Positions 8,854-19,205 of a DNA stretch of 36,001 nucleotides are shown here, piece after piece. This stretch comes from Collinsella aerofaciens (GTDB taxonomy: Bacteria; Actinomycetota; Coriobacteriia; Coriobacteriales; Coriobacteriaceae). How positions within the stretch are numbered: position 1 is the first letter of the stretch; each line of letters opens with the position of its first letter. The stretch spans positions 1 through 36,001 of the forward strand of contig NZ_JADNGN010000025.1 of assembly GCF_015553355.1 (NCBI RefSeq), in the 5' to 3' direction. Made by a program: the position numbers and the translations under genes. The notes under the pieces are model-generated. The model did not search any database and was not told the origin of the DNA. It worked only from the letters and a program-made list of their open reading frames with translations.

Positions 8854-9351
8854 TCAGACAGACCCAGCATGTCGTTTTCCTCCATGAGGACATCGGCTAA
8901 AACCGCAACACCTATGCTTGTTTAAGCAAACTTCCTGATAGTCGTGGAGCTGCTGTAGCCCGACATGCAGGACATCGCTCGGCTTAAACACCGGATGCCG
9001 CATCCGCGAAACGAGTTGCGGTGCACCCTGTTCCAAAAGGTTGCCAAGTACCATGGCGTGAGCGTTGGGGTAGCCATCATTCAGCGTGGATACATCCGGA
9101 TGCGCATAGATCCAGACGATTCCAACGTTCTCGTATTTCCCGTGCAGGTAATCGAAGAGGGCAAGCGACGCCATACAGTTGCCGCCGACGGTCACGACTC
9201 TGTCGGGGTTTTCTGCCGTAAGCTTCCTCTGCGCATCCTGAATTCCCGCCAGGACTTCGTCCTCGGCACAGATGCGAACTGCCTCCCATTTCTCATGTCC
9301 AAGTTTTGGGACGCGTTTCGCAATGCCGAGTGGGACCCCTGGACAGTCGGA
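8854..9351 (-). pseudogene. Arginase/agmatinase-family enzyme remnant
   Basis: The open frame follows directly after the TGA stop of the histidine kinase gene and reads RVPKLGHEKWEAVRICAEDE, then VTVGGNCMASLALFDYLHGK and GIVWIYAHPDVSTLNDGYPN. This matches the middle of arginase/ureohydrolase-fold proteins. The metal-binding motif DAHxD appears as YAHPD, losing its first aspartate. The N-terminus is missing, and after YQEVCLNK (about 8917) the sequence no longer matches, so the C-terminal half with the remaining metal ligands is gone. The abrupt fusion to the kinase stop codon suggests a deletion joint. Confidence 0.7.
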
Positions 9352-10491
9352 TCACGTGGTGGCCCCCTTTGAGAGGGTCACGAGCATGGTAGTACCGTTC
9401 TCGGAACTTTCTTCGACCTCTACTGTGCCACCGTGAAGCGCTGCAATCTCCCAAACGAGCGCTAGTCCGAGTCCTGCGCCGCCATATGCTCTGCTGCGGG
9501 ATTTGTCTAGACGAAAGAACGGCTGGAAGATGCTCTCTCGGTACTGCTTGGGTATTCCCGGGCCCTCATCTTTGACTCGCAGGATCACGTGGCTGTCGTT
9601 GTCGCAGATGGAGACGTTGACAGTCGAGCCGGAGCGGCTGTAACGGATGGCGTTTTCGACCAGATTAAACACCAGCCGGTAGAGGAGCGTATCACTTCCG
9701 ATTACTAAAGCGTCTCCAGCACAATTGAGGGCTATGCCCTTATTTTCGGCAAGTGGCGCAAGGTCGGTGAGGACCTCTTCGGACAGGGGGCCGAGTTCAA
9801 CATCGTCCTCGCAAGGAACGCTGCGGAGCTCACTCATCTCAAGCAATACCTTGGTCATTCGAGACATGCGCTCGGTTTGTTCTTGTAGCAGGCCGAGCAG
9901 CTCGGCTGTTTCGGATTGCAGACCGGAGTGCTCGGAGATGAATAGTTCAATCTGTGCTTGCATAAGGGCGAGCGGGGTGCGCAGCTCGTGTGCGGCGTTG
10001 CCGGTAAACTGACGCTGTGCAGAGAATCCTTCGCCAAGACGGGCGATCATGTCGTTGAAAGAGGCGCTGCATTGTTGTAGCTCGGTGGGCACATCTTCAC
10101 TGAGTCTGATTTCGCTTAGGTTGTCAGGCTGCACACGCTCAACCTGGGCTGCAAAATCCCGTAGCGGTTTGAGCGCACGGCCGCTCACAAAGTATGTCAG
10201 CACGCCGCCAAGGAGTGTGACTCCAGCCGTGATGTACCAGGTTGTCGTGCCAAAAGACTCCTGTGCGTCGTTTACGACGATCGTGACCCTGTCATCGGGG
10301 GTCGCTTTCGTTGGGTCGAACGCCTGGGGCGAATCTTCGCCGGTTGCGTTAAAGGCCGAGATGTCACTGCCGATGGCATCCATATAGCGCATGCCCGTAT
10401 AGCCGACCAGGCAGTTCGTCAGCACGCACGCCGCACACGTCAGCAGCGCCGTCATGATCGTTATGCGCCATTGCAGCGAAAGCCCTTTCAT
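9352..10491 (-). CDS. Sensor histidine kinase of a two-component system
   Basis: A 379-residue membrane kinase. Transmembrane segments lie near residues 10-32 and 84-104, with a short ~50-residue outside loop between them. A HAMP-like linker follows (about 103-155). The phospho-acceptor helix has H168 in AHELRTP. The ATPase domain shows the N box (LVENAIRYS), G1 (DEGPGIP) and G2 (GGAGLGLAL). The gene overlaps the response regulator by 4 bases (ATGA), so they are co-translated. It points away from the CD1871A/polyferredoxin/TlpA genes, which are the most likely targets of this system. Its stop is immediately followed, in frame, by an arginase remnant, so the extreme C-terminus could have been altered by a deletion. 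The signal is not evident from sequence. Confidence 0.92.
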   Translation of the reverse strand: MKGLSLQWRITIMTALLTCAACVLTNCLVGYTGMRYMDAIGSDISAFNATGEDSPQAFDPTKATPDDRVTIVVNDAQESFGTTTWYITAGVTLLGGVLTYFVSGRALKPLRDFAAQVERVQPDNLSEIRLSEDVPTELQQCSASFNDMIARLGEGFSAQRQFTGNAAHELRTPLALMQAQIELFISEHSGLQSETAELLGLLQEQTERMSRMTKVLLEMSELRSVPCEDDVELGPLSEEVLTDLAPLAENKGIALNCAGDALVIGSDTLLYRLVFNLVENAIRYSRSGSTVNVSICDNDSHVILRVKDEGPGIPKQYRESIFQPFFRLDKSRSRAYGGAGLGLALVWEIAALHGGTVEVEESSENGTTMLVTLSKGATT

Positions 10492-11162
10492 TCGCTATCC
10501 TCCATAACGTAGCCCTCTCCAATCCGATTGCGAATCGGGTCGTATCCCAAAGCGCTGCGCAACTTTTTTCGGAGCGACGAGATGTGAACGCGGGTTGCGT
10601 TGCTAAAGCTGTTCACGGTGCTATCCCAAACGTGCTCGATAAGCTCCTCTTGGCTTACCGGTCGCCCCTGATTAAGCATCAGGTATTCCAAGATTCCCGT
10701 TTCCTTGCGTGTAAGAGATAAGGCCTCGCTGCCCACGGAAGCGATGCGCGCCTTGGTGTCAAAGCGGAGCTTTCCACAGGTTAATACTATGTCGCTTTGT
10801 GCAAAGCGCCTGAGGGTAAGGCTGCGGATCCTTGCCGCAAGCTCGTCAAGATGAAACGGCTTGGTAAGGTAATCGTTGGCGCCGGCATCGAGTCCGGCGA
10901 CCTTGTCGGCGACCTCGCCGCGTGCGGACAGAATCAGTACCTTGGTCTCGCAGTCGGTTTTCCTAAGTTCCCTGAGCACGGTCATGCCATCGATACGGGG
11001 AAGGTTGAGGTCGAGTACCACGAGGTCAAAGACTTCGACGCCCAGCAGGTCGAGCGCCTCCTGTCCGTCGTGGCAGCAGTCGACGCTGTACGCCAAGTTT
11101 CGCAAGCTGCGCGCGATTGCATCGCACAGCGCTCGCTCGTCTTCGACGATCAAAATACGCAT
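10488..11162 (-). CDS. OmpR/PhoB-family response regulator
   Basis: A 224-residue regulator. The start is the ATG at 11162 (MRILIVEDERA), with AAGGAG about 7 bases upstream; the longer frame from 11180 adds six unlikely residues. The receiver domain holds the acidic pair E7/D8, phospho-site D51 (VVLDLNLPRIDG) and the conserved Lys in TKPFH. The C-terminal winged helix (about 125-220) ends with RNRIGEGYVME, typical of OmpR-type DNA-binding domains. It is translated just before its kinase. The 90-base gap to the divergent CD1871A gene should contain promoters for both transcripts and its binding sites. Confidence 0.93.
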   Translation of the reverse strand: MRILIVEDERALCDAIARSLRNLAYSVDCCHDGQEALDLLGVEVFDLVVLDLNLPRIDGMTVLRELRKTDCETKVLILSARGEVADKVAGLDAGANDYLTKPFHLDELAARIRSLTLRRFAQSDIVLTCGKLRFDTKARIASVGSEALSLTRKETGILEYLMLNQGRPVSQEELIEHVWDSTVNSFSNATRVHISSLRKKLRSALGYDPIRNRIGEGYVMEDSE

Positions 11163-11252
11163 AACAGTCTCCTTGCACATTCCAAATCGCGCTTAACACG
11201 GATTTTATAGTCGATATGGTCCAATGGTCGCGTAACGAAAGGAGTGGTCAGG

Positions 11253-11399
11253 TTGTTCAAAGCGGTAAAGCCCGTGGTACAGGTCGCTTTGTTGATCGTC
11301 GGAATTGCCATGGTGTGCTTTGGCGTTATGCGTGGCGAGGCAGATGCCGTGCTGGCCAAAGCGATTAGGCTGTGCTTGGAGTGTATCGGAATTGGATAA
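11253..11399 (+). CDS. CD1871A-family small CXXC membrane protein
   Basis: A 48-residue protein missing from length-filtered gene calls. It starts at TTG 11253, 8 bases after AAAGGAG, and reads MFKAVKPVVQVALLIVGIAM with one membrane span, then MRGEADAVLAKAIRLC and LECIGIG. The C-terminal CLECIGIG motif (CxxC) and length are the hallmark of the CD1871A family, which is regularly found directly upstream of a 4Fe-4S membrane protein and a TlpA-like protein, as here. Its stop overlaps the next gene by 8 bases. The cysteine pair faces the membrane end, suggesting a redox role; the exact function is not known. Confidence 0.85.
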   Translation: MFKAVKPVVQVALLIVGIAMVCFGVMRGEADAVLAKAIRLCLECIGIG

Positions 11400-12294
11400 A
11401 AGAGAAAACACTGCGTCGCATGTTTTGGCTCGATTTCGCGGATTCATTCAGGCGGCGGCGACGCTCGTCACCAACATTCACCTGCCAAACTTTGCCAAAG
11501 GCGGCATCTATCAGGGCGCGGGAAAAACAGTCTGCGTACCTGGACTTAATTGCTATTCGTGCCCCGCGGCATCGGGTGCGTGCCCCATCGGGTCGTTCCA
11601 GTCGGTGGTGGGCTCGTCCAAGTTCAACTTTTCTTACTATGTTACCGGTACGCTCATTTTGCTCGGCGTGCTGCTGGGACGCTTTGTATGTGGCTTTCTG
11701 TGCCCGTTTGGCTGGCTGCAGGAGCTGCTGCACAAGATTCCCGGCAAAAAGTTCTCCACGAAAAAGCTCAAGCCGCTCACGTACATCAAGTACGTCGTGT
11801 TGCTGTTTGCCGTGGTGCTGCTACCCGTCTTGGTGGTTAACGATGTGGGCATGGGCGACCCGTTCTTTTGTAAGTACATCTGTCCGCAGGGCGTACTCGA
11901 GGGCGCCATTCCGCTGGCCATTGCCAATGCCGGCATTCGATCTGCGTTGGGACATCTCTTTACTTGGAAACTTGCCGTTCTCATTGCCGTGGTAGTGCTG
12001 AGCGTTTTGTTCTACCGCCCCTTCTGCAAATGGATTTGTCCACTCGGCGCATTCTATGCGCTCATGAATAAGGTATCCCTGCTGGGGATTCGGGTCGATG
12101 CATGCAAATGTGTCTCGTGCGGCAAGTGCTCAAAGGTTTGTCAGATGGACGTTGATGTGGTCCGCGCGCCCAATCATGCCGAATGCATCCGGTGCGGAAA
12201 GTGCATCGGGGCCTGTCCCGTCGATGCCATCAGCTATCGCTATGGCCTGGATGTGTCGGCGGAAAAGCTCCCCTTGACCGCCGATAAAAAGTAA
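11392..12294 (+). CDS. Membrane polyferredoxin (NapH/YccM-like 4Fe-4S protein)
   Basis: A 300-residue membrane protein. I take the TTG at 11392 (LDKRENTASHVL) as start; it overlaps the stop of the CD1871A gene. The protein has about five hydrophobic segments interleaved with cysteine motifs: CYSCPAASGACPIG, then CGFLCPFGWLQE, CKYICPQG and CKWICPLGAFYA, each typical of NapH/CcoG-like electron-transfer proteins. The C-terminus is a cytoplasmic ferredoxin-like domain with two 4Fe-4S sites (CVSCGKCSKVCQMD and CIRCGKCIGACPVD). It probably carries electrons across the membrane to the exported thioredoxin encoded next. Neighbours and overlap indicate one operon. Confidence 0.9.
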   Translation: MDKRENTASHVLARFRGFIQAAATLVTNIHLPNFAKGGIYQGAGKTVCVPGLNCYSCPAASGACPIGSFQSVVGSSKFNFSYYVTGTLILLGVLLGRFVCGFLCPFGWLQELLHKIPGKKFSTKKLKPLTYIKYVVLLFAVVLLPVLVVNDVGMGDPFFCKYICPQGVLEGAIPLAIANAGIRSALGHLFTWKLAVLIAVVVLSVLFYRPFCKWICPLGAFYALMNKVSLLGIRVDACKCVSCGKCSKVCQMDVDVVRAPNHAECIRCGKCIGACPVDAISYRYGLDVSAEKLPLTADKK

Positions 12295-12323
12295 ACAAGC
12301 TTCGACAAAACGGAGGAATGACC

Positions 12324-13295
12324 ATGAAGCTTTCTAAGATTGCGGCCCTGTTTATGGTGCCGGTATTGGCCTTGTGCCTTGTGGCGTGCTCGGCACCCGG
12401 TGGCAATGCGAGTGAATCTGCGGGCTCCGATCCTAAGATCGCAGAACTTACTGCGCAGAAGCCGGCCAATGCCGACGAGGCCGCCGAGTTGTATGCAAAA
12501 CTCATGCAGAAGGAGAACGAGATCTTTTCGAGTGATAACGCGCTGTGGGAAAAGGTATTTAATGCGGCAAATAAAGACTCGGCAATGATTGAGGACGGCA
12601 GCAATTACGGCGATTTTCTGCTCAAGACCATCGACGGCGCCAAGGATGAGTTCACGGCGGATGAGCTTAAGACACTCAAGGCCGGTGCACAGCAGATCAA
12701 GGAGATCGAGGACAAGCTCGAGAGCCTGGAGAAGGAGTTCCCCGGCTGTGGAAGCACGCCGAGTGCAGGCGAGAGCGTCGACGCTTCGACCGCTGGCATG
12801 ACGGCTGGTGCCAATGCTTCGAGCGAGGCGACGAAGTTCCCCAGCTTTACGGGCAAGGACCTGGATGGCAATGACGTGAACAGCGACGAGCTGTTCTCTA
12901 AGAACAAGGTCACCGTCATGAACTTCTGGTTCACCACTTGCAAGCCGTGCGTGGGTGAGTTGGGCGACCTTGAGGACCTGAATAAGGAGCTTGCCAAGAA
13001 GGGCGGCCAGGTCGTGGGCGTCAATTCCTTTACGCTCGATGGCAACAAGGGCGAGATTGCAGATGCCAAGGACGTACTGAGCAAGAAGGGCGTGACATAT
13101 AAGAACATCTGGTTCAAGTCGGATAGCGAGGCCGGTAAGTTTACGTCAAATTTGTTCTCGTTCCCGACAACGTATGTCATCGATCAGAATGGCAACATCG
13201 TAGGGGAGCCCATCGTGGGCGCCATCAGCTCCGCTGAGCAGCGCGCAGCGCTCGACAAGCTTATCGACCAGGCGATTGCGAATAGCGAGCAGTAG
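12324..13295 (+). CDS. TlpA-like lipoprotein thiol-disulfide oxidoreductase
   Basis: A 323-residue exported lipoprotein. The ATG at 12324 is preferred because GGAGG sits 7 bases upstream; the ATG at 12318 is only one base after that site. A lipoprotein signal ends at LVAC (C22). Residues ~30-165 form a helical, acidic domain unusual for TlpA proteins and end in a Ser/Thr/Ala linker. The C-terminal half is a thioredoxin-like redoxin domain with the active-site pair C206-K-P-C209 and the cis-proline segment FSFPTTYVID. It is likely the extracytoplasmic thiol reductant supplied by the polyferredoxin protein, working on oxidised surface proteins. A strong terminator follows 80 bases downstream. 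Confidence 0.9.
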   Translation: MKLSKIAALFMVPVLALCLVACSAPGGNASESAGSDPKIAELTAQKPANADEAAELYAKLMQKENEIFSSDNALWEKVFNAANKDSAMIEDGSNYGDFLLKTIDGAKDEFTADELKTLKAGAQQIKEIEDKLESLEKEFPGCGSTPSAGESVDASTAGMTAGANASSEATKFPSFTGKDLDGNDVNSDELFSKNKVTVMNFWFTTCKPCVGELGDLEDLNKELAKKGGQVVGVNSFTLDGNKGEIADAKDVLSKKGVTYKNIWFKSDSEAGKFTSNLFSFPTTYVIDQNGNIVGEPIVGAISSAEQRAALDKLIDQAIANSEQ

Positions 13296-13374
13296 AAAAC
13301 GCGTAAAGCATGGCGATGATCGTGCACCGCTGTGCGAAGTAGTCCGCTACCTTCCAAGATAAGCTCCACCATAT

Positions 13375-13402
13375 AGAGGTCCCGCTCGGGACCTCTTCTT
13401 TT
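13375..13402 (+). terminator. Rho-independent terminator of the redox operon
   Basis: AGAGGTCCC (13375-13383) pairs perfectly with GGGACCTCT (13388-13396) around a GCTC loop and is followed by TCTTTT. It closes the CD1871A/polyferredoxin/TlpA operon and separates it from the ABC exporter gene. The remaining bases to 13548 hold no gene. Confidence 0.88.
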
Positions 13403-13548
13403 GGGCGCCGTCCCGTTCGTTTTTTGGCGCGGTTTGTTACATTCCTCACTGGCGTCGGCAAAAAATGGGGATAGAGTAGGACAAACGCGTCGAATACGAA
13501 CGGCGGAGGAGAGCGGGCAGGGTGCCTGCGCAGGAGAGGTTGCCGTCC

Positions 13549-16804
<3,256 letters not shown>

Positions 16805-16806
<2 letters not shown>

Positions 16807-16837
16807 TGTGACAAAGGGACAGTCCCTTTGTCACATT
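16805..16837. repeat. Near-perfect palindrome (TGTGACAAAGGGAC family), copy 1
   Basis: Sixteen bases on each side of a single central A pair perfectly (arms 16805-16820 and 16822-16837; core GGGACAGTCCC). It overlaps the stop codon of the ABC exporter gene and could act as its terminator or an RNA 3'-end structure, although no T run follows. Related copies lie at 22994 and 23307, and the same core recurs at 35578-35608. A further similarity (AATCGRGGTCTAAT) follows copies 1 and 2. Confidence 0.8.
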
Positions 16838-16906
16838 GAGACCCTTGCGAAATCGGGGTCTAATTACCGTTCGGCAGGTTAAGAACTCCCTCCCCCCGCT
16901 TAATGC

Positions 16907-16949
16907 TTGACGAAGAGTCCTCTGGTTTATATACCTATCGGTAGGCATA
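16907..16949 (+). promoter_or_regulatory. Promoter and TetR-type operator of the first MFS gene
   Basis: TTGACG (16907-16912), 17 bases, then TATACC (16930-16935) form a good sigma-70 promoter. The sequence TACCTATCGGTAGGCATA (16932-16949) overlaps the -10 box and matches the operator in front of the deiminase operon at 15 of 18 positions. Both are nearly palindromic around the CGG/CCG half sites. A repressor bound here would block RNA polymerase directly. Confidence 0.7.
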
Positions 16950-16981
16950 TAGGATGTATTGCCGATAGAAATGGAGCAACC

Positions 16982-18289
16982 ATGACTCTCACCACACCAG
17001 CCAAAAAAGATTGTCTCCGTGAAAGCGGCGCATTTGCTTGGGTCGTCGTTATTGCGCTCGGCTTAATGTCCGCCGGAACAACTGGCACATATAGCATTAT
17101 TGCCGGCTCATTCGTTGCTCCAGTATGTGAAGATCTGGGCTTTGACTACACTTCTTTTTCTTTCTATTTCACCGCGATTCTTCTTGGCCTTGCGCTTGGG
17201 CTTCCGCTTTTGAGTCGCTTCATTCCAAAAGTAATCGGCAAACCATGGCATATTTGCATTGAACTCGTCCTTATTGCCGCCGGCGCCGCAATGGCGTTCT
17301 ACACCGAGGTCTGGATGTTCACCGTCTCCGCCGCAGTGATCGGCATCTGCTTTTCGTTTACAACGGGCGTCTGCATGTCCGATGTCATTGACCAATGGTT
17401 CAGCAAATCGTCCGGTCTTGCCATCGGCCTCGCTTGGGGCGTTAATTCTCTCTGTACGCTGTTATTGAGTCCTGTCATTACGCTGGTCATCGAGCAGCAA
17501 GGCTGGCGTACGGGATACATCGTGCTTGCGGCCGTTTCTGCAGCTATGATTTTGCCTGCAAGCGCATTTATCATTCGCCTTAACCCCTCTGATCGCAACA
17601 TGCTTCCGTACGGAGAGACCGCCTCCGAAACCCATGAGAGCTGCAGCGCCGATGAGCAGGAAGATGTTCTTTCGGGCATGGCACTCCGCGATGCCGCGAA
17701 AACGCCGTCTTTTATTCTCTGCGTCCTCTTGCTTTGCGTGGCGCAGCTCACCTGCTGCATGAACCAGCTGTTTCCAACCTATGCAAGCGAGGTCGGTTTC
17801 AATCCTATCGTAGGAAGCTTAATGGTCTCGGCAGCTTCACTCTCCGATATCTTCCTAAATCCCTTCGTGGGCAAAACATGCGACAAGCTTGGCGCTATTA
17901 AAGCAACGGTCGCATGGACAGGTGTCAGCATTCTTTCATTCCTGCTTCTTATCATTGGCGGAAGCAATGAGACCGTTTCCATCATTGCAGCTGGTGTAAA
18001 CGATGTCATGTTCGCCATCGTTGGAACCGCAATGCCGATGCTTCTACTCTCGCTCTTTGGATCACGCGATTTTGGAAGGATCTATTCGATCGTTTGCTCA
18101 GCGGGCTATGTCGTCGGTGCTTTTGGAATGCCGGTCATGATGAAGGTTTACGGCATGGCGGGGTCATTCCAGGGAGTATTTATCTTCTGCATTGCCTGCA
18201 ACCTTATGATTGCTGCGTTTGCTATCGTTTCCGGCTTTCTCAAAATAAGGCTGCTGAAAAGTAATAAGCGCCGATTTGCATCGGCATAG
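16982..18289 (+). CDS. MFS transporter, OFA-like (paralogue 1)
   Basis: A 435-residue transporter with about 12 membrane segments. Start ATG at 16982 has GGAG 6 bases upstream. It shares long identical blocks with the second MFS protein of this locus (SAGTTG, AFYTEVWMF, MSDVIDQWF, LTCCMNQLFPTYASEVGF, FGSRDFGRI), so the two are paralogues. The organisation resembles the oxalate/formate-antiporter (OFA) branch of the MFS. A charged, variable loop (about residues 210-235) separates the halves. Its codons are less C-ending than those of the deiminase operon, which may reflect lower expression or a separate history. It carries the shared operator and probably moves the substrate or product of the deiminase pathway. 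Confidence 0.88.
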   Translation: MTLTTPAKKDCLRESGAFAWVVVIALGLMSAGTTGTYSIIAGSFVAPVCEDLGFDYTSFSFYFTAILLGLALGLPLLSRFIPKVIGKPWHICIELVLIAAGAAMAFYTEVWMFTVSAAVIGICFSFTTGVCMSDVIDQWFSKSSGLAIGLAWGVNSLCTLLLSPVITLVIEQQGWRTGYIVLAAVSAAMILPASAFIIRLNPSDRNMLPYGETASETHESCSADEQEDVLSGMALRDAAKTPSFILCVLLLCVAQLTCCMNQLFPTYASEVGFNPIVGSLMVSAASLSDIFLNPFVGKTCDKLGAIKATVAWTGVSILSFLLLIIGGSNETVSIIAAGVNDVMFAIVGTAMPMLLLSLFGSRDFGRIYSIVCSAGYVVGAFGMPVMMKVYGMAGSFQGVFIFCIACNLMIAAFAIVSGFLKIRLLKSNKRRFASA

Positions 18290-18300
18290 ATTGCCACGCA

Positions 18301-18350
18301 ACAGGGGTCGACTCCAAGCCAGACTGGAGTCGACCCCTGTTTTCGTTTTA
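18301..18350. terminator. Strong bidirectional terminator between convergent genes
   Basis: ACAGGGGTCGACTCCA (18301-18316) pairs perfectly with 18325-18340 around an 8-base loop and is followed on the plus strand by TTTTCGTTTT. It separates the first MFS gene from the convergent tetR gene. On the minus strand there is no matching T run, so it is most effective for the MFS transcript. Confidence 0.88.
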
Positions 18351-18402
18351 AAGGTTGCCCGCAGGCACCATGGGTGCCAACATGCGCTTCAGCTTGGCTG
18401 GT

Positions 18403-18981
18403 TTATTTGAACATAAGCTCGACTATTCCCGCCCAAACCGCTTTTTCATCGATATCCTCACCTTGAGCGACCGTATTGCTCGCTCCCTCCAGAACGGTAT
18501 AAAGAATTTGTGCGTAGAGCATCACGTCGGTACTATCGGAAAACGCGCCAATCTCTACACCATGAAGAAGGATGTCTTTAAGCGCATCCATGGTTCGTTT
18601 GGTCGCCGTCGCTTGACGTTCCTGAACTGCAGGAATTCGATTTGCTTGGACGCTAACCTCGGCCAGCACGCGCCGGCGCTTTTCATCGCTTCGATAGCCA
18701 CCTATAACTGAATTGCCGAGCTCGATAAGCGCGGCCTTGAACCCGTCCCTATCGACTATTAGCGAGTAGTCGCGCTGATAGTCGATGGTCGGAAACATGC
18801 TGTCCAAGAGCGTAGTGAAAATCTCCTCTTTAGAGGGAAAGTAGTAGTACACCGACGGCTTGGATATACCGACAAAGTCGCAAATCTTTCCGATAGACGC
18901 TTTGTCATAACCGACTTCTGCCACAAGATCGTACATTGCGTCCAATATTTTTTTTCTTGTGCTCACGCTGCATTTCTCCAT
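18403..18981 (-). CDS. TetR-family repressor of the deiminase/MFS regulon
   Basis: A 192-residue protein of normal TetR size. The N-terminal helix-turn-helix is clear: STRKKILDAMYDLVAEVGYD, then IGKICDFVGISKPSVYYYF and PSKEEIFTTLL (residues ~7-60). The remaining helical domain holds ligand-binding and dimer contacts. A GGAAGTG element upstream of the ATG may serve as ribosome site. It lies between the two MFS genes, divergent from the deiminase. Two copies of an 18-bp operator sit at the target promoters and a weaker match (19060-19077) lies in its own upstream region, so it probably represses both targets and perhaps itself. The inducer is likely the pathway substrate, by analogy with TetR logic. 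Confidence 0.9.
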   Translation of the reverse strand: MEKCSVSTRKKILDAMYDLVAEVGYDKASIGKICDFVGISKPSVYYYFPSKEEIFTTLLDSMFPTIDYQRDYSLIVDRDGFKAALIELGNSVIGGYRSDEKRRRVLAEVSVQANRIPAVQERQATATKRTMDALKDILLHGVEIGAFSDSTDVMLYAQILYTVLEGASNTVAQGEDIDEKAVWAGIVELMFK

Positions 18982-19059
18982 TGTAAATCACTTCCGCACT
19001 ATCAACATTATTAAGGATGGCAACGGAACATCAATTCGTGTCCAAACATGACCACTATA

Positions 19060-19077
19060 TACGGTGAACGGTATGTA
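19060..19077. promoter_or_regulatory. Weak third copy of the TetR-type operator
   Basis: TACGGTGAACGGTATGTA (19060-19077) shares GAACGGTA.GTAT with the main operator at 19111-19128 but lacks the CCG half. It lies between the tetR start and a candidate minus-strand promoter (TTGAAT, 17 bases, TGATAC), where it would suit autoregulation. Treat as suggestive only. Confidence 0.35.
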
Positions 19078-19110
19078 TCAGTAGGCGAGCGGCAATTATT
19101 CAAAACTATC

Positions 19111-19128
19111 TACCGAACGGTAGGTATA
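19111..19128. promoter_or_regulatory. TetR-type operator of the deiminase operon
   Basis: TACCGAACGGTAGGTATA contains the perfect dyad CTACCG-AA-CGGTAG (19110-19123) and matches the site at 16932-16949. A possible -10 box TATAGT (19125-19130) overlaps its right edge. It lies 78 bases upstream of the deiminase start and faces the tetR gene, so one bound dimer could affect both directions. Confidence 0.75.
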
Positions 19129-19205
19129 GTAGTACTATAGCAGGTGAAACCCCGCTATTGTCGCGGCCGGACAGCATCGCGGGAAACCCGACGGAAGGAC
19201 CAACC

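Noticed and set aside
18403-18711. Plus-strand frame 18355-18711 as a small gene beside the terminator
   Set aside because: It is the antisense of the TetR gene, which has a clear helix-turn-helix and normal length.
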